A DNA stretch of 8,620 nucleotides from Paracoccaceae bacterium. GTDB taxonomy: Bacteria > Pseudomonadota > Alphaproteobacteria > Rhodobacterales > Rhodobacteraceae. The number at the start of each line of letters is the position of its first letter. Position 1 is the stretch's first letter. Below, in pieces: positions 1 through 6,382 of the stretch. Made by a program: the position numbers and the translations under genes. Where the stretch lies: positions 1-8,620 of the forward strand of contig DAOUQK010000138.1 of NCBI GenBank assembly GCA_030625695.1, read 5' to 3'. A model generated the notes under the pieces. That model searched no databases and was not told the DNA's origin. It saw nothing but the letters and a program-made list of their open reading frames with translations.

Positions 1-231
1 GTTGCCGCCCGCACAAACGAACCGCACAGGGTGGCGTTTTATCTGTATGAATTGGCGGCTGAATTTCACGCGCTGTGGAACCGGGGCAATGAATTGCCCG
101 AACTTCGGTTTCTTCAACCAGACGATGCCGCCAAGAGTCAGGCAAAAATGGCGCTGGCCCTGGCGGTAAGCGTTGTTATTTCCGCCGGATTGGGTATTCT
201 GGGCGTAACACCAGCGCAAGAAATGCGGTAA
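1..231 (+). CDS. argS: Arginyl-tRNA synthetase, C-terminal end (5' truncated)
   Basis: This is the last 76 codons of a gene that begins before the window; the frame is open from base 1 and ends in TAA at 229-231. The product charges tRNA-Arg with arginine in the cytoplasm. The visible part matches the end of the DALR anticodon-binding domain of class I ArgRS: the helix with RVAFYLYELAAEFHALWNRG, then the final helix with ALAVSVVISAGLGILGV and a short tail ending in PAQEMR. ArgRS enzymes typically end within a few residues of this Val-Leu-Gly-Val segment, so the 3' end looks intact. The catalytic domain lies outside the window. Ninety-seven bases separate it from the SPOR-domain gene on the same strand, an order I know from Rhodobacteraceae. 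I see no T-tract terminator in the gap, so read-through is possible. Confidence 0.9.
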   Translation, partial: VAARTNEPHRVAFYLYELAAEFHALWNRGNELPELRFLQPDDAAKSQAKMALALAVSVVISAGLGILGVTPAQEMR

Positions 232-328
232 AAACCGCCACACCGCTGGTCTGTTACGAGTATTGAGGCAGATTCATCGAAACCCGACAGGCCCTTGAAG
301 GCCACCAGATCGGGGCAGTGAGGCGGAC

Positions 329-1423
329 ATGGCAGATATTAACTACACGTACGACGTGTATGCTCCGGATGGGGCGCCGCAGGATGTTGCACTGGGCGTT
401 CAAGACGTTCGATCAGACGCTCAGCCCACCCCGACAAGTTTTGGCAATGCGGTGCGGATGCTGGGGGCGGTGGCGTCGTTGGCATTGGTGGCAGGCGTTG
501 GCATCTGGGGCTATAAACTGATCGCGCGCGATGTCAGTGGGGTGCCCGTGGTGCGCGCCCTGGCCGGGCCGATGCGCATTCAGCCGGTTGATCCTGGCGG
601 CTTGCAGGCCGATCATCAGGGGCTGGCGGTAAATGCGGTGGCGGCGGACGGAACGGCGGCGGCGACGGCGGACCGGCTGATGTTGGCGCCATCTCCGGTG
701 GAACTGGCGATGGAAGATGCGCCAATCGGGCAATCCGTGGTTGGGGCTGAGGTCGCTCAGAACGATAATCAGGGACCTGTCGTGGCATTCGATCCGCAGG
801 TTGAAAAACTCGCCTCGATGTCAGTCGAGGCGCTGGTGGATCAGTTGACGGGGCAAAAGCCCGGTCTGGATGAAACATCTGATCCCGCCGCTGCTTCAGA
901 TCAACAGGCCGAGGATCAGGCCGCAGTTGGGCCAGATGTTCGGCCAGAAGTTCTGATGCAAGACACAGACCAAACCGATACTGAAACAACCGAGGCCGAG
1001 GTTGTCCTGGCCGCAGTTGTGAGCGGCCCCGGTGTTACGCGCTCATTGCGTCCACAGGTTCGCCCGGCCCGGCTGGTTACCTCTGGCGGTACGTCCGGCG
1101 TTCTGACGGCAGCGATAAACGGGGCAATTAATACCTTGGCGCAGATCGAAGTTGACCCAAACAGCCTGCCGGTCGGTACCCGTCTGGCCCAGTTGGGGGC
1201 CTATGATGGAGCCGATGTGGCGCGCGGAGAATGGGATAAGATGACCATAAAATTCACCGAGTATTTCGAAGGCAAACAACGGGTTATCCAAAAGGCAAGC
1301 AGTGGTGGGCGGACCTTCTATCGCCTGCGCGCCATGGGTTTTGAAGACCTGAGTGCGGCGCGGCGGTTCTGTTCGGCACTGGTGTCGGAAAACGCCGATT
1401 GCATCCCCGTGACCACACGGTGA
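329..1423 (+). CDS. SPOR-domain membrane protein, septal peptidoglycan binding
   Basis: A 364-residue single-pass inner-membrane protein. Residues 1-42 are polar and presumably cytoplasmic. Residues about 43-63 (AVRMLGAVASLALVAGVGIW and onward) form one transmembrane helix, followed by a basic KLIAR segment. Residues about 70-275 are a low-complexity linker rich in Ala, Asp, Glu, Gln and Val, as expected for a flexible periplasmic arm. Residues about 280-362 are a SPOR domain: it opens with GTRLAQLGAYDGADVARGEW, contains the F-Y-R-L-R strand, and has a cysteine in each of the last two elements (RRFCSAL and ADCIPV), a pair that often forms a disulfide in this family. SPOR domains bind peptide-stripped glycan strands at the division septum. 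The start has a good ribosome site (GAGG at 320-323). Its stop overlaps the nagZ start by 4 bp (GTGA), implying translational coupling. The domain call is firm; the division role is inferred from the family. Confidence 0.88.
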   Translation: MADINYTYDVYAPDGAPQDVALGVQDVRSDAQPTPTSFGNAVRMLGAVASLALVAGVGIWGYKLIARDVSGVPVVRALAGPMRIQPVDPGGLQADHQGLAVNAVAADGTAAATADRLMLAPSPVELAMEDAPIGQSVVGAEVAQNDNQGPVVAFDPQVEKLASMSVEALVDQLTGQKPGLDETSDPAAASDQQAEDQAAVGPDVRPEVLMQDTDQTDTETTEAEVVLAAVVSGPGVTRSLRPQVRPARLVTSGGTSGVLTAAINGAINTLAQIEVDPNSLPVGTRLAQLGAYDGADVARGEWDKMTIKFTEYFEGKQRVIQKASSGGRTFYRLRAMGFEDLSAARRFCSALVSENADCIPVTTR

Positions 1424-2427
1424 CCTACGGCGCCTGCATCCTTGACGCCACCGGATTACGCCTGACGGTTGAGGAAAAGGCACTGTTTCGCGACACAGAC
1501 CCGTTTGGCTTTATCCTGTTTGCCCGCAATATCGACAGTGCCGATCAGACCCGCGCCTTGTGCGAAGATTTCCGCGACGCGGTCGGGCGTGAATGCTTTG
1601 TCACCATTGATCAGGAAGGTGGGCGGGTTCAACGGTATCGTGCACCCTTGGGGCGCAATTGGCTGCCCCCGTTGGATCATGTGGCGCGTGCCGGCAAAGA
1701 TGCCGAACAGGCCATGTACCTGCGGTATCGTCTGATTGCTGATGAACTGCGCAAGTTGGGTATCGACAGCAACTGTGCACCAATGATTGATCTGGCCGGT
1801 CCGCAGACCCACGCATTTCTGAAAAACCGCTGTTACGGCGACGACCCTGACCTCGTGGCTGTTCTGGGCCGCGCTGTGGCCAACGGATTGCTGGATGGCG
1901 GGGTTGTGCCGGTGGTCAAACATATGCCCGGTCACGGGCGGTCAGTGATGGACAGCCACTTCGATTTACCGCAGGTCGATACCGATATGGAAGAGTTGGA
2001 TGACACCGATTTTGCCCCGTTCCGCGCCTTGAATGACCTGCCCATGGGCATGACCGCGCATCAGGTGTTTCAGGCGATTGATCCGGCCCCCGCGACGCTT
2101 TCGCCCGCTATGATCACCCTGATCCGCGACCAGATTGGCTTTGACGGGTTGATCATGACTGACGATATTTCGATGAAGGCACTTGGCGGCTCGCTGGGTG
2201 ATACTGCGCGTGCGGCGATTCATGCGGGCTGCGACGTGGTTCTGGGCTGCAATCAAACGCTTGAGGTACGCGCCGAGGTGGCCGAGGCGGCGGGCGAGAT
2301 GACCAAAGCGGCGCAGATCCGGGCCGAAGCGGCATTGGCCGCGCGTCACACACCACAGGAACTTGACATTACGGCGGCCGAGGCCGACCTTGCGCGCCTG
2401 ATGGGCGGGCAGGTGTATGAGCGATAA
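1420..2427 (+). CDS. nagZ: Beta-N-acetylhexosaminidase, glycoside hydrolase family 3
   Basis: A 335-residue GH3 enzyme that removes GlcNAc from 1,6-anhydro-MurNAc peptides during cytoplasmic peptidoglycan recycling; in some bacteria its product signals beta-lactamase induction. Visible NagZ landmarks are DPFGFILFARNI (28-38), the substrate loop VTIDQEGGRVQR (61-72), KHMPGHG (167-173), the mobile-loop Asp-His dyad D178-S-H180 that serves as the unusual acid/base, and GLIMTDDISM (243-252) with nucleophile Asp248. All catalytic residues are present and the length is normal for proteobacterial NagZ. I choose the GTG at 1420, which overlaps the SPOR gene stop as GTGA and gives the usual N-terminus (MTYGACILDATGLRLT). 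An in-frame TTG at 1399 would only add seven unconserved residues. No strong Shine-Dalgarno precedes the start, consistent with coupling to the upstream gene. The 3' end overlaps scpA by 11 bp. Confidence 0.94.
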   Translation: MTYGACILDATGLRLTVEEKALFRDTDPFGFILFARNIDSADQTRALCEDFRDAVGRECFVTIDQEGGRVQRYRAPLGRNWLPPLDHVARAGKDAEQAMYLRYRLIADELRKLGIDSNCAPMIDLAGPQTHAFLKNRCYGDDPDLVAVLGRAVANGLLDGGVVPVVKHMPGHGRSVMDSHFDLPQVDTDMEELDDTDFAPFRALNDLPMGMTAHQVFQAIDPAPATLSPAMITLIRDQIGFDGLIMTDDISMKALGGSLGDTARAAIHAGCDVVLGCNQTLEVRAEVAEAAGEMTKAAQIRAEAALAARHTPQELDITAAEADLARLMGGQVYER

Positions 2428-3208
2428 TCTGTTTCAGGAAGACAAGGTATCGGTGACCGACCGGCTGGCGGCCGAGGCGTTGATTATTGATGTGGATGGG
2501 TACGAAGGGCCGCTGGACGTGCTGCTGACCTTGTCGCGCACGCAAAAGGTTGATCTGCGCAAAATTTCGGTGCTGGATCTGGCACGGCAATATTTGGTGT
2601 TTGTCGAGAAGGCCAAGGAACTGCGGCTGGAACTGGCCGCTGATTATCTGGTGATGGCGGCTTGGCTGGCGTTCCTGAAATCGCGTCTGTTACTGCCGCC
2701 CGATCCAACCGAAGAGGGGCCAAGCGGTGAAGAACTGGCCGCACATCTGGCGTTTCAACTGGAACGTTTGCAGGCAATGCGCGACGTTGCCGCCCGACTG
2801 ATGGCCTGTGACCGGCTGGGCCGCGATTTCTTTGCGCGCGGGCAGGGCGAGGATGTGACCCGGATCAAAACCGTGCGTTATACCGCCACCCTGTTGGATT
2901 TGATGCAAGGCTATGCGCGCATTCGCACCCGCGATGATTTCCGTCCCTTTGTGATGGATCGGGAGTCTGTTTTCACCATGGAACAGGCGTTGGAGCGGAT
3001 GCGTGGATTGATCGGCTATGGTGGTCGTTGGACCGACATGGCATCTTACCTGCCCGAAGGCTGGGATAATGACCCGGTGCGGCGGCGTTCGGCCACCGCG
3101 TCGACCTTTGCCGCCTCGCTGGAACTGGTGAAAGAGGGGCATTTGGAAATACGCCAATCCGAGGTGTTCGCCCCGATTGAACTGCGAAAAGTTGATGGAA
3201 CTAAGTGA
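2417..3208 (+). CDS. scpA: Segregation and condensation protein A (kleisin)
   Basis: A 263-residue kleisin subunit of the SMC-ScpAB condensin complex, which compacts and segregates the chromosome. ScpA bridges the SMC neck and head and recruits the ScpB dimer. Landmarks are the N-terminal signature DGYEGPLDVLLTLSRTQKVDLRKISVLDLARQYL starting at residue 27, the helical block LELAADYLVMAAWLAFLKSRLLLP (71-94), a charged variable middle segment, and a C-terminal winged helix around FAASLELVKEGHLEIRQSEVFAPIEL (231-256) that contacts the opposite SMC head. The length is typical for alphaproteobacteria. The ATG at 2417 lies inside nagZ (11-bp overlap) and follows the purine-rich run GGGCGGGCAGG. The TGA stop shares its A with the scpB start. 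Known order in the group: nagZ-scpA-scpB. Confidence 0.95.
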   Translation: MSDNLFQEDKVSVTDRLAAEALIIDVDGYEGPLDVLLTLSRTQKVDLRKISVLDLARQYLVFVEKAKELRLELAADYLVMAAWLAFLKSRLLLPPDPTEEGPSGEELAAHLAFQLERLQAMRDVAARLMACDRLGRDFFARGQGEDVTRIKTVRYTATLLDLMQGYARIRTRDDFRPFVMDRESVFTMEQALERMRGLIGYGGRWTDMASYLPEGWDNDPVRRRSATASTFAASLELVKEGHLEIRQSEVFAPIELRKVDGTK

Positions 3209-3843
3209 TGCAAGACCCTGAAGAGATAGAACAAAGCCTGTTCGAAGCCCCACCTATGGCAGAACAGGAACGCATGTGCGAAGCGGTGTTATTCGCCAGC
3301 GCCGACCCGGTCAGTGTGCGCGATCTTGAGGCCCGCCTGCCGCATGGCAGCGATGTGCCGCAAGCGTTGACCCTGTTGCAAAAGCGCTATGAAGGACGCG
3401 GGGTTCGGGTGGTCAAGGTGGGCGATACCTGGGCCATGCGCACAGCACCCGACCTTGGGTTCCTGATGCAGAAAGAAACGGTCGAGACCCGCAAACTTTC
3501 GCGCGCTGCAATCGAGACCCTGGCGATCATCGCCTATCATCAACCCGCCACACGGGCCGAGATTGAAGAGATACGTGGTGTGTCAGTGTCACGGGGCACG
3601 ATTGACCAATTGCTGGGGTTGGAATGGATCAGGTTGGGGCGGCGCAAGATGACGCCGGGGCGGCCGGTAACATTTGTCGTCACGCCGGTGTTTCTTGACC
3701 ATTTTGGGTTGGAAACGGCACGCGATCTGCCGGGTCTGAAAGAGCTGCGCGCGGCCGGCCTGTTGGAAAACCGCCCCCCTCCGGGAGAAGCCTTTGGCGA
3801 AGATGCGGACGATTCTCAGCCGGAGCTGTTTGAGGAGGATTGA
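3208..3843 (+). CDS. scpB: Segregation and condensation protein B
   Basis: A 211-residue ScpB, which dimerises and binds the centre of ScpA in the SMC condensin complex. It shows two winged-helix modules: residues about 20-90 (MCEAVLFASADPVSVRDLEARL, then the wing GRGVRVVKVGDTWAMRT), and residues about 96-170 with the family signature LSRAAIETLAIIAYHQPATRAEIEEIRGVSV, followed by GTIDQLLGLEWIRLGRR, PGRPVTFVVTPVFLDHFGL. The acidic tail (190-211, ending PELFEED) is poorly conserved. I choose the ATG at 3208 in a TGATG junction with scpA; a GTG one codon upstream also exists but gives a worse overlap. GGA at 3197-3199 can serve as the ribosome site. In many Rhodobacterales scpB is followed by the tatABC genes; here it is not. 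Confidence 0.95.
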   Translation: MQDPEEIEQSLFEAPPMAEQERMCEAVLFASADPVSVRDLEARLPHGSDVPQALTLLQKRYEGRGVRVVKVGDTWAMRTAPDLGFLMQKETVETRKLSRAAIETLAIIAYHQPATRAEIEEIRGVSVSRGTIDQLLGLEWIRLGRRKMTPGRPVTFVVTPVFLDHFGLETARDLPGLKELRAAGLLENRPPPGEAFGEDADDSQPELFEED

Positions 3844-3908
3844 ACCGCCCCCAAAATGGCGTATTTCCTTGTTAGGATAAGGTGAGGCAGCATCGAAAGG
3901 GATTTGGC

Positions 3909-4145
3909 ATGAACCAGATCATCAACATGATAATGCGCATCCTGATGCGCAAGGCGATCAATTCAGGCATCAATGCCAGCATTGGTGCTGCCTCGGGCAT
4001 GGCGCGGCGTCGCAAGCAAAATCGCGGCGAAGCGACCCCTGAAGAGCTGTCAGAAGGTGATCGCAAGCACCAGCAGAACCTGCAAGTTCAGGCCAAGCAG
4101 GCGAGAAAACTGGCGCGCATGGGGCGACGGATTTCCAAGCTATAA
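3909..4145 (+). CDS. Small basic protein of unknown function, 78 residues
   Basis: I do not assign a function. The ATG at 3909 has a strong ribosome site (AAAGGGA at 3896-3902, 6 nt spacing), which decides it over an in-frame GTG at 3882. The first half (MNQIINMIMRILMRKAINSG) is an amphipathic or weakly hydrophobic helix with Arg/Lys at intervals. It is followed by a Gly/Ala/Ser stretch (GINASIGAASGMA), the basic patch RRRKQNRG (33-40), and a C-terminal charged helix rich in Gln, Lys and Arg (about 45-78) that could form a short coiled coil. There is no signal peptide or clear transmembrane span. It starts 65 bp after scpB on the same strand and could be the last gene of that operon. I have an impression of similar small proteins in Rhodobacteraceae but cannot verify it. 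The strong ribosome site and usual base composition favour a real gene. It ends 13 bp before a convergent gene. Confidence 0.72.
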   Translation: MNQIINMIMRILMRKAINSGINASIGAASGMARRRKQNRGEATPEELSEGDRKHQQNLQVQAKQARKLARMGRRISKL

Positions 4146-4158
4146 AGACAGCGCTGCG

Positions 4159-5133
4159 TTATTCTGCGGGAACTGGTTGTGCCATCCCAAGCATCCGGAA
4201 TTCGCCAGAATCTGCCATCTCTTCCAACTCTTCCAAACGCGCGCCAAACTTGGGCGCGTCCAACCGAGAGATCACATTGCGGCACAACACTGCCAGCAAA
4301 CCATAGCGCTTTTCTTTCTCAAGTATGCCCCGTAATGCATTGAGATAAAACATATTTACCCGGCGCGCACGGTAAAGGTCATAAAACGCCGCTTTGGTCA
4401 ACTTACTGGTCCCGGCAAGCGTCAGAAGGCGATACAGCATGTTCATTTCTATCAGTTGCGTCTGCAATGCCCCGCCCATTCCGGGCATTTTCAGGCGCGT
4501 CACATTCGGGCGTGCAAACAATGTCGCATGCATCGCGTCCAATTCCTGACGCGGATCATAAACGATGAATGCCCGCGCCGCCGCGTCGAGCATATCAGGC
4601 GCAAAGCCAAACCGGTCGCGAAATGAAGTACGGCGCATTTCTGGAAACCGATCGTCCCATTCGCTCATCTCGGGGTCAAGCGTCGCCTGTGGTTGGATCG
4701 CCACCACCGTGGCCCCTGGTGACACCACGGAAAACGCCGCAGCGCTATAACCACAAGGCCCGGCGCCGTAAAATACCACAGTTTCGAAATCGTCGAAAAA
4801 CCCGTCATCAATCAGTTGATCAAAAAAGCTGTAAACCTCATCATCTCGGAACCAGGTATCGCCGTTCGACATGATGCACATGTTCGACCAGCCCAACGCC
4901 CGGACCATTTCAAACCCAAACGGTTGCGCCGTCTGCGACAGGGACCGAATGCCTTGCGTGGTTTCAAACGTCACCAACAGGGTGTCCTTGCCGTCGATGA
5001 ACGTCGCAAAATGCCGCTTACCAAGCAATTGATGCATGCCGTTTTCATCGGCCACAGCAATCAAGCGGGCCTGCCATTCGCGCCGACCCAGATTGGCCAG
5101 AGAACTGTCGATACTGTTAATTTCGTCCTGCAT
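4159..5133 (-). CDS. Alpha/beta-hydrolase-like protein with degenerate nucleophile elbow
   Basis: A 324-residue soluble protein, no signal peptide. Homologues in Rhodobacteraceae are, as I recall, often labelled phosphoadenosine phosphosulfate reductase, but no PP-loop or CGIH-type cysteine motif is visible, so that name looks wrong. The centre (118-154) reads as a beta strand, tight turn and helix (TVVFYGAGPCGYSAAAFSV), then a strand with GATVVAIQPQATLDP. This layout resembles the nucleophile elbow of alpha/beta hydrolases linked to surface polysaccharide loci, where GxSxGGY precedes a VIAFSPQ-like strand. Here the serine position is Gly (GAGPCGY, 123-129). A later strand AFIVYDPRQELDAMHA (188-203) could carry the acid residue. 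The C-terminal third is helical. I choose the ATG at 5133 because AAGGA lies 8 nt upstream; an in-frame GTG at 5163 adds ten residues without a ribosome site. It lies 142 bp downstream of the glycosyltransferase on the same strand, suggesting a joint role in glycan work. Fold and role are inference. Confidence 0.8.
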   Translation of the reverse strand: MQDEINSIDSSLANLGRREWQARLIAVADENGMHQLLGKRHFATFIDGKDTLLVTFETTQGIRSLSQTAQPFGFEMVRALGWSNMCIMSNGDTWFRDDEVYSFFDQLIDDGFFDDFETVVFYGAGPCGYSAAAFSVVSPGATVVAIQPQATLDPEMSEWDDRFPEMRRTSFRDRFGFAPDMLDAAARAFIVYDPRQELDAMHATLFARPNVTRLKMPGMGGALQTQLIEMNMLYRLLTLAGTSKLTKAAFYDLYRARRVNMFYLNALRGILEKEKRYGLLAVLCRNVISRLDAPKFGARLEELEEMADSGEFRMLGMAQPVPAE

Positions 5134-5216
5134 GAACCTGTCCTTGGATACCTCTCCACGCACCGGTTTGGGTCCGGACCAGCGTGGGCTGGGTGCCTTC
5201 TGACAACAGGGATACC

Positions 5217-5252
5217 GCTAAAATGCGGCTAAAATTGGATATTCATTGGATA
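5217..5252 (-). repeat. Short direct repeats with 11-bp period in gene leader
   Basis: On the plus strand GCTAAAAT occurs at 5217-5224 and again at 5228-5235, and ATTGGATA occurs at 5234-5241 and 5245-5252. Both pairs repeat at exactly 11 bp, about one helical turn. The tract is AT-rich compared with its surroundings and lies 84 to 119 bp upstream of the start codon of the minus-strand hydrolase-like gene. Spacing near one helical turn is typical of sites bound cooperatively on one face of DNA, so this may be a regulator-binding region. I cannot place a convincing promoter within it. Chance repetition in AT-rich DNA is possible. Confidence 0.4.
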
Positions 5253-5267
5253 ATTCCGGCCGGAATT
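5252..5267. promoter_or_regulatory. Perfect 16-bp palindrome, operator-like
   Basis: AATTCCGGCCGGAATT is a perfect, uninterrupted palindrome located 9 bp after the glycosyltransferase stop codon and 119 bp before the hydrolase-like start (minus strand). As RNA it could form a 6-bp stem with a GGCC loop, but no T-run follows on the minus strand, so it is a poor intrinsic terminator. An unspaced palindrome next to helically phased repeats fits better as a dimeric regulator site, or as part of a factor-independent RNA 3' end. The role is inferred. Confidence 0.45.
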
Positions 5268-5275
5268 GCCGTTAC

Positions 5276-6331
5276 TTAAGGGTTTTTTTGACCCATCCGC
5301 GCATGCCTCGCCAGTTTTCGCGCCGTATTGGCGTCAATCGGCCGGGATGGCGGTGTCATCAGCAGGCGGGAATAAAGCGCGCGCGGGCCATCACGCATCA
5401 TCAGGGTTTCAAAGCGTTGCTTGCGCCATTCAACGCCCTGTTCATGTAAACGCGCCAATTCCGGGTCGGCCTTCAAAGCCTGTAAAAGCGGCCCGCTTTG
5501 CGGCGCAATCGCCTGCACCGAGGTGTCGCGATCGGTGTTGAAATTCCGTTCGACCCAGTAATCAAGCATCATCTGATCTTTGTGATTGACCCGTCCCCGG
5601 TCAGACTTCAGCACAAAACTTTCCATTGCACCCAACACATAATGGTTCAACTGCGCCAGCTTGAACAACGGGCGGCCATAGTCCGAAAACAGGCGTTTTG
5701 TTTTGAAATCATCGCCTAATTTGCGCCCTGCACCATCAAACCAACGCGCGTCCTTCAGCCGCGTTTTATCCGGGCTGCGCGGGCGATGAACTCCCAACTT
5801 CCCATACGTTCCATCATTGCGATACAGCGTCTTGAACATCGCGGCGCGCCAGGGCCAATGGATCACCTCAGGGGCGCATCCGGTGAAAACTTCGGTAACT
5901 GCGCGATCTTCGTAGGCGGTGATCCCGTCGTTGCCAAACAGCCGCCAGGTCATGGTGATTGCCGTTGCCTCGGGCAGGGCGTTGATCAGCGCGGGCAGGG
6001 TGTGGTCGCCGACGTGGATGTTGACAAATTCGTCGATATCCATGGTCATGATCCAATCGGCCTGACGCACGATGTCCAACCCGTCACCCTGTTTCAGCGC
6101 CGTGAACTGAATGCCGCCCTTGTCATAAGGGCCATCATTGCGAATATGGGTCACTTGGCCCATCTCGGCCAAACGATCAAGCATCGTGTCACTGCCATCC
6201 TGACAGTTGTTCGAGAACACAAGTATGTCGGTAAACCCAACGGCCCGGTGGTGCGTCAGCCATTCCAACAGAAAGGCTGATTCATTTCGGATTGTAAGAA
6301 CAGCAAGGTATTTCAGTGTATTACAGTCCAT
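5276..6331 (-). CDS. Glycosyltransferase, family 2-like (GT-A fold)
   Basis: A 351-residue cytoplasmic protein resembling the Glyco_tranf_2_4 group of GT2-like enzymes, which move a sugar from a nucleotide-sugar donor onto a glycan or lipid acceptor. The N-terminus has the nucleotide-binding strand and signature LAVLTIRNESAFLLEWLTHH (9-28), then GFTDILVFSNNCQDGSD (32-48). The metal-binding DxD is D98-I-D100 in WIMTMDIDEFVNI. The middle (about 125-235) has conserved-looking aromatic and basic residues, including WRLFGNDG, VIHWPWR, KLGVHRPR and LNHYVLGAMESFVLKS. The C-terminal 60 residues are helical and basic. No transmembrane segment is seen. Acceptor and sugar cannot be told from sequence. 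The ATG at 6331 is the only reasonable start: an in-frame TAA lies six codons upstream with no other start between. It lacks a Shine-Dalgarno; instead a 15-bp palindrome occupies that position. The gene is divergent from the MoxR gene and precedes the hydrolase-like gene. Confidence 0.87.
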   Translation of the reverse strand: MDCNTLKYLAVLTIRNESAFLLEWLTHHRAVGFTDILVFSNNCQDGSDTMLDRLAEMGQVTHIRNDGPYDKGGIQFTALKQGDGLDIVRQADWIMTMDIDEFVNIHVGDHTLPALINALPEATAITMTWRLFGNDGITAYEDRAVTEVFTGCAPEVIHWPWRAAMFKTLYRNDGTYGKLGVHRPRSPDKTRLKDARWFDGAGRKLGDDFKTKRLFSDYGRPLFKLAQLNHYVLGAMESFVLKSDRGRVNHKDQMMLDYWVERNFNTDRDTSVQAIAPQSGPLLQALKADPELARLHEQGVEWRKQRFETLMMRDGPRALYSRLLMTPPSRPIDANTARKLARHARMGQKNP

Positions 6332-6332
6332 A

Positions 6333-6338
6333 TATAAT
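6333..6338 (+). promoter_or_regulatory. Possible -10 element for the MoxR/VWA genes
   Basis: TATAAT matches the sigma-70 -10 consensus on the plus strand, toward the MoxR gene, and would give a leader of roughly 115 nt. The best -35 I see is TTTCAG at 6311-6316 (16-bp spacing), which is weak and lies inside the glycosyltransferase coding region. The element abuts and partly overlaps the 15-bp palindrome at 6335-6349, so a protein bound there would block it. Low confidence because the -35 is poor. Confidence 0.3.
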
Positions 6339-6349
6339 GTGACACATTA
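6335..6349. promoter_or_regulatory. 15-bp operator-like palindrome in divergent region
   Basis: TAATGTGACACATTA consists of two perfect 7-bp arms around a central A. It ends 3 bp before the glycosyltransferase start codon (minus strand), where a ribosome site would be expected, and overlaps the TATAAT on the plus strand. The size and symmetry fit a dimeric helix-turn-helix repressor such as a GntR, MarR or TetR family member. Bound protein could affect both divergent genes. No regulator gene is present in the window. Confidence 0.5.
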
Positions 6350-6382
6350 AGGCGTTTTGTGGTGGTGAGTGCCTCAATAAAT

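Noticed and set aside
281..328. GGCC-CTTGAA-GGCC stem after argS as terminator
   Set aside because: Only four paired bases and no T-tract; not supportable.
534..989. 151-codon minus-strand open frame inside the SPOR gene
   Set aside because: Pro/Arg/Ser-rich shadow of the low-complexity linker; no ribosome site or recognisable domain.
1399..1419. TTG at 1399 as the nagZ start
   Set aside because: It adds only seven residues absent from the usual N-terminus and has no ribosome site; the GTG at 1420 overlapping the upstream stop fits better.
1456..1935. 159-codon minus-strand open frame inside nagZ
   Set aside because: Antisense shadow of a gene with complete catalytic motifs.
2690..3253. 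187-codon open frame on the minus strand over scpA/scpB
   Set aside because: It lies opposite two well-recognised genes, has Gln/His/Arg-rich composition typical of antisense frames in GC-rich DNA, and no family resemblance.
4146..4158. CAGCGCTG palindrome between convergent genes as a shared terminator
   Set aside because: An 8-bp unspaced palindrome (4149-4156) cannot form a stable hairpin and no T-tract follows on either strand.
5252..5290. Palindrome followed by a T-run as a rho-independent terminator
   Set aside because: The T-run (5284-5290) is on the plus side, 17 bp away and inside the glycosyltransferase coding region, and no plus-strand gene ends there; the minus strand has no T-run after the hairpin.
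5786..6280. 164-codon plus-strand open frame opposite the glycosyltransferase
   Set aside because: Antisense to a gene with a clear GT-A signature; composition is that of a shadow frame.
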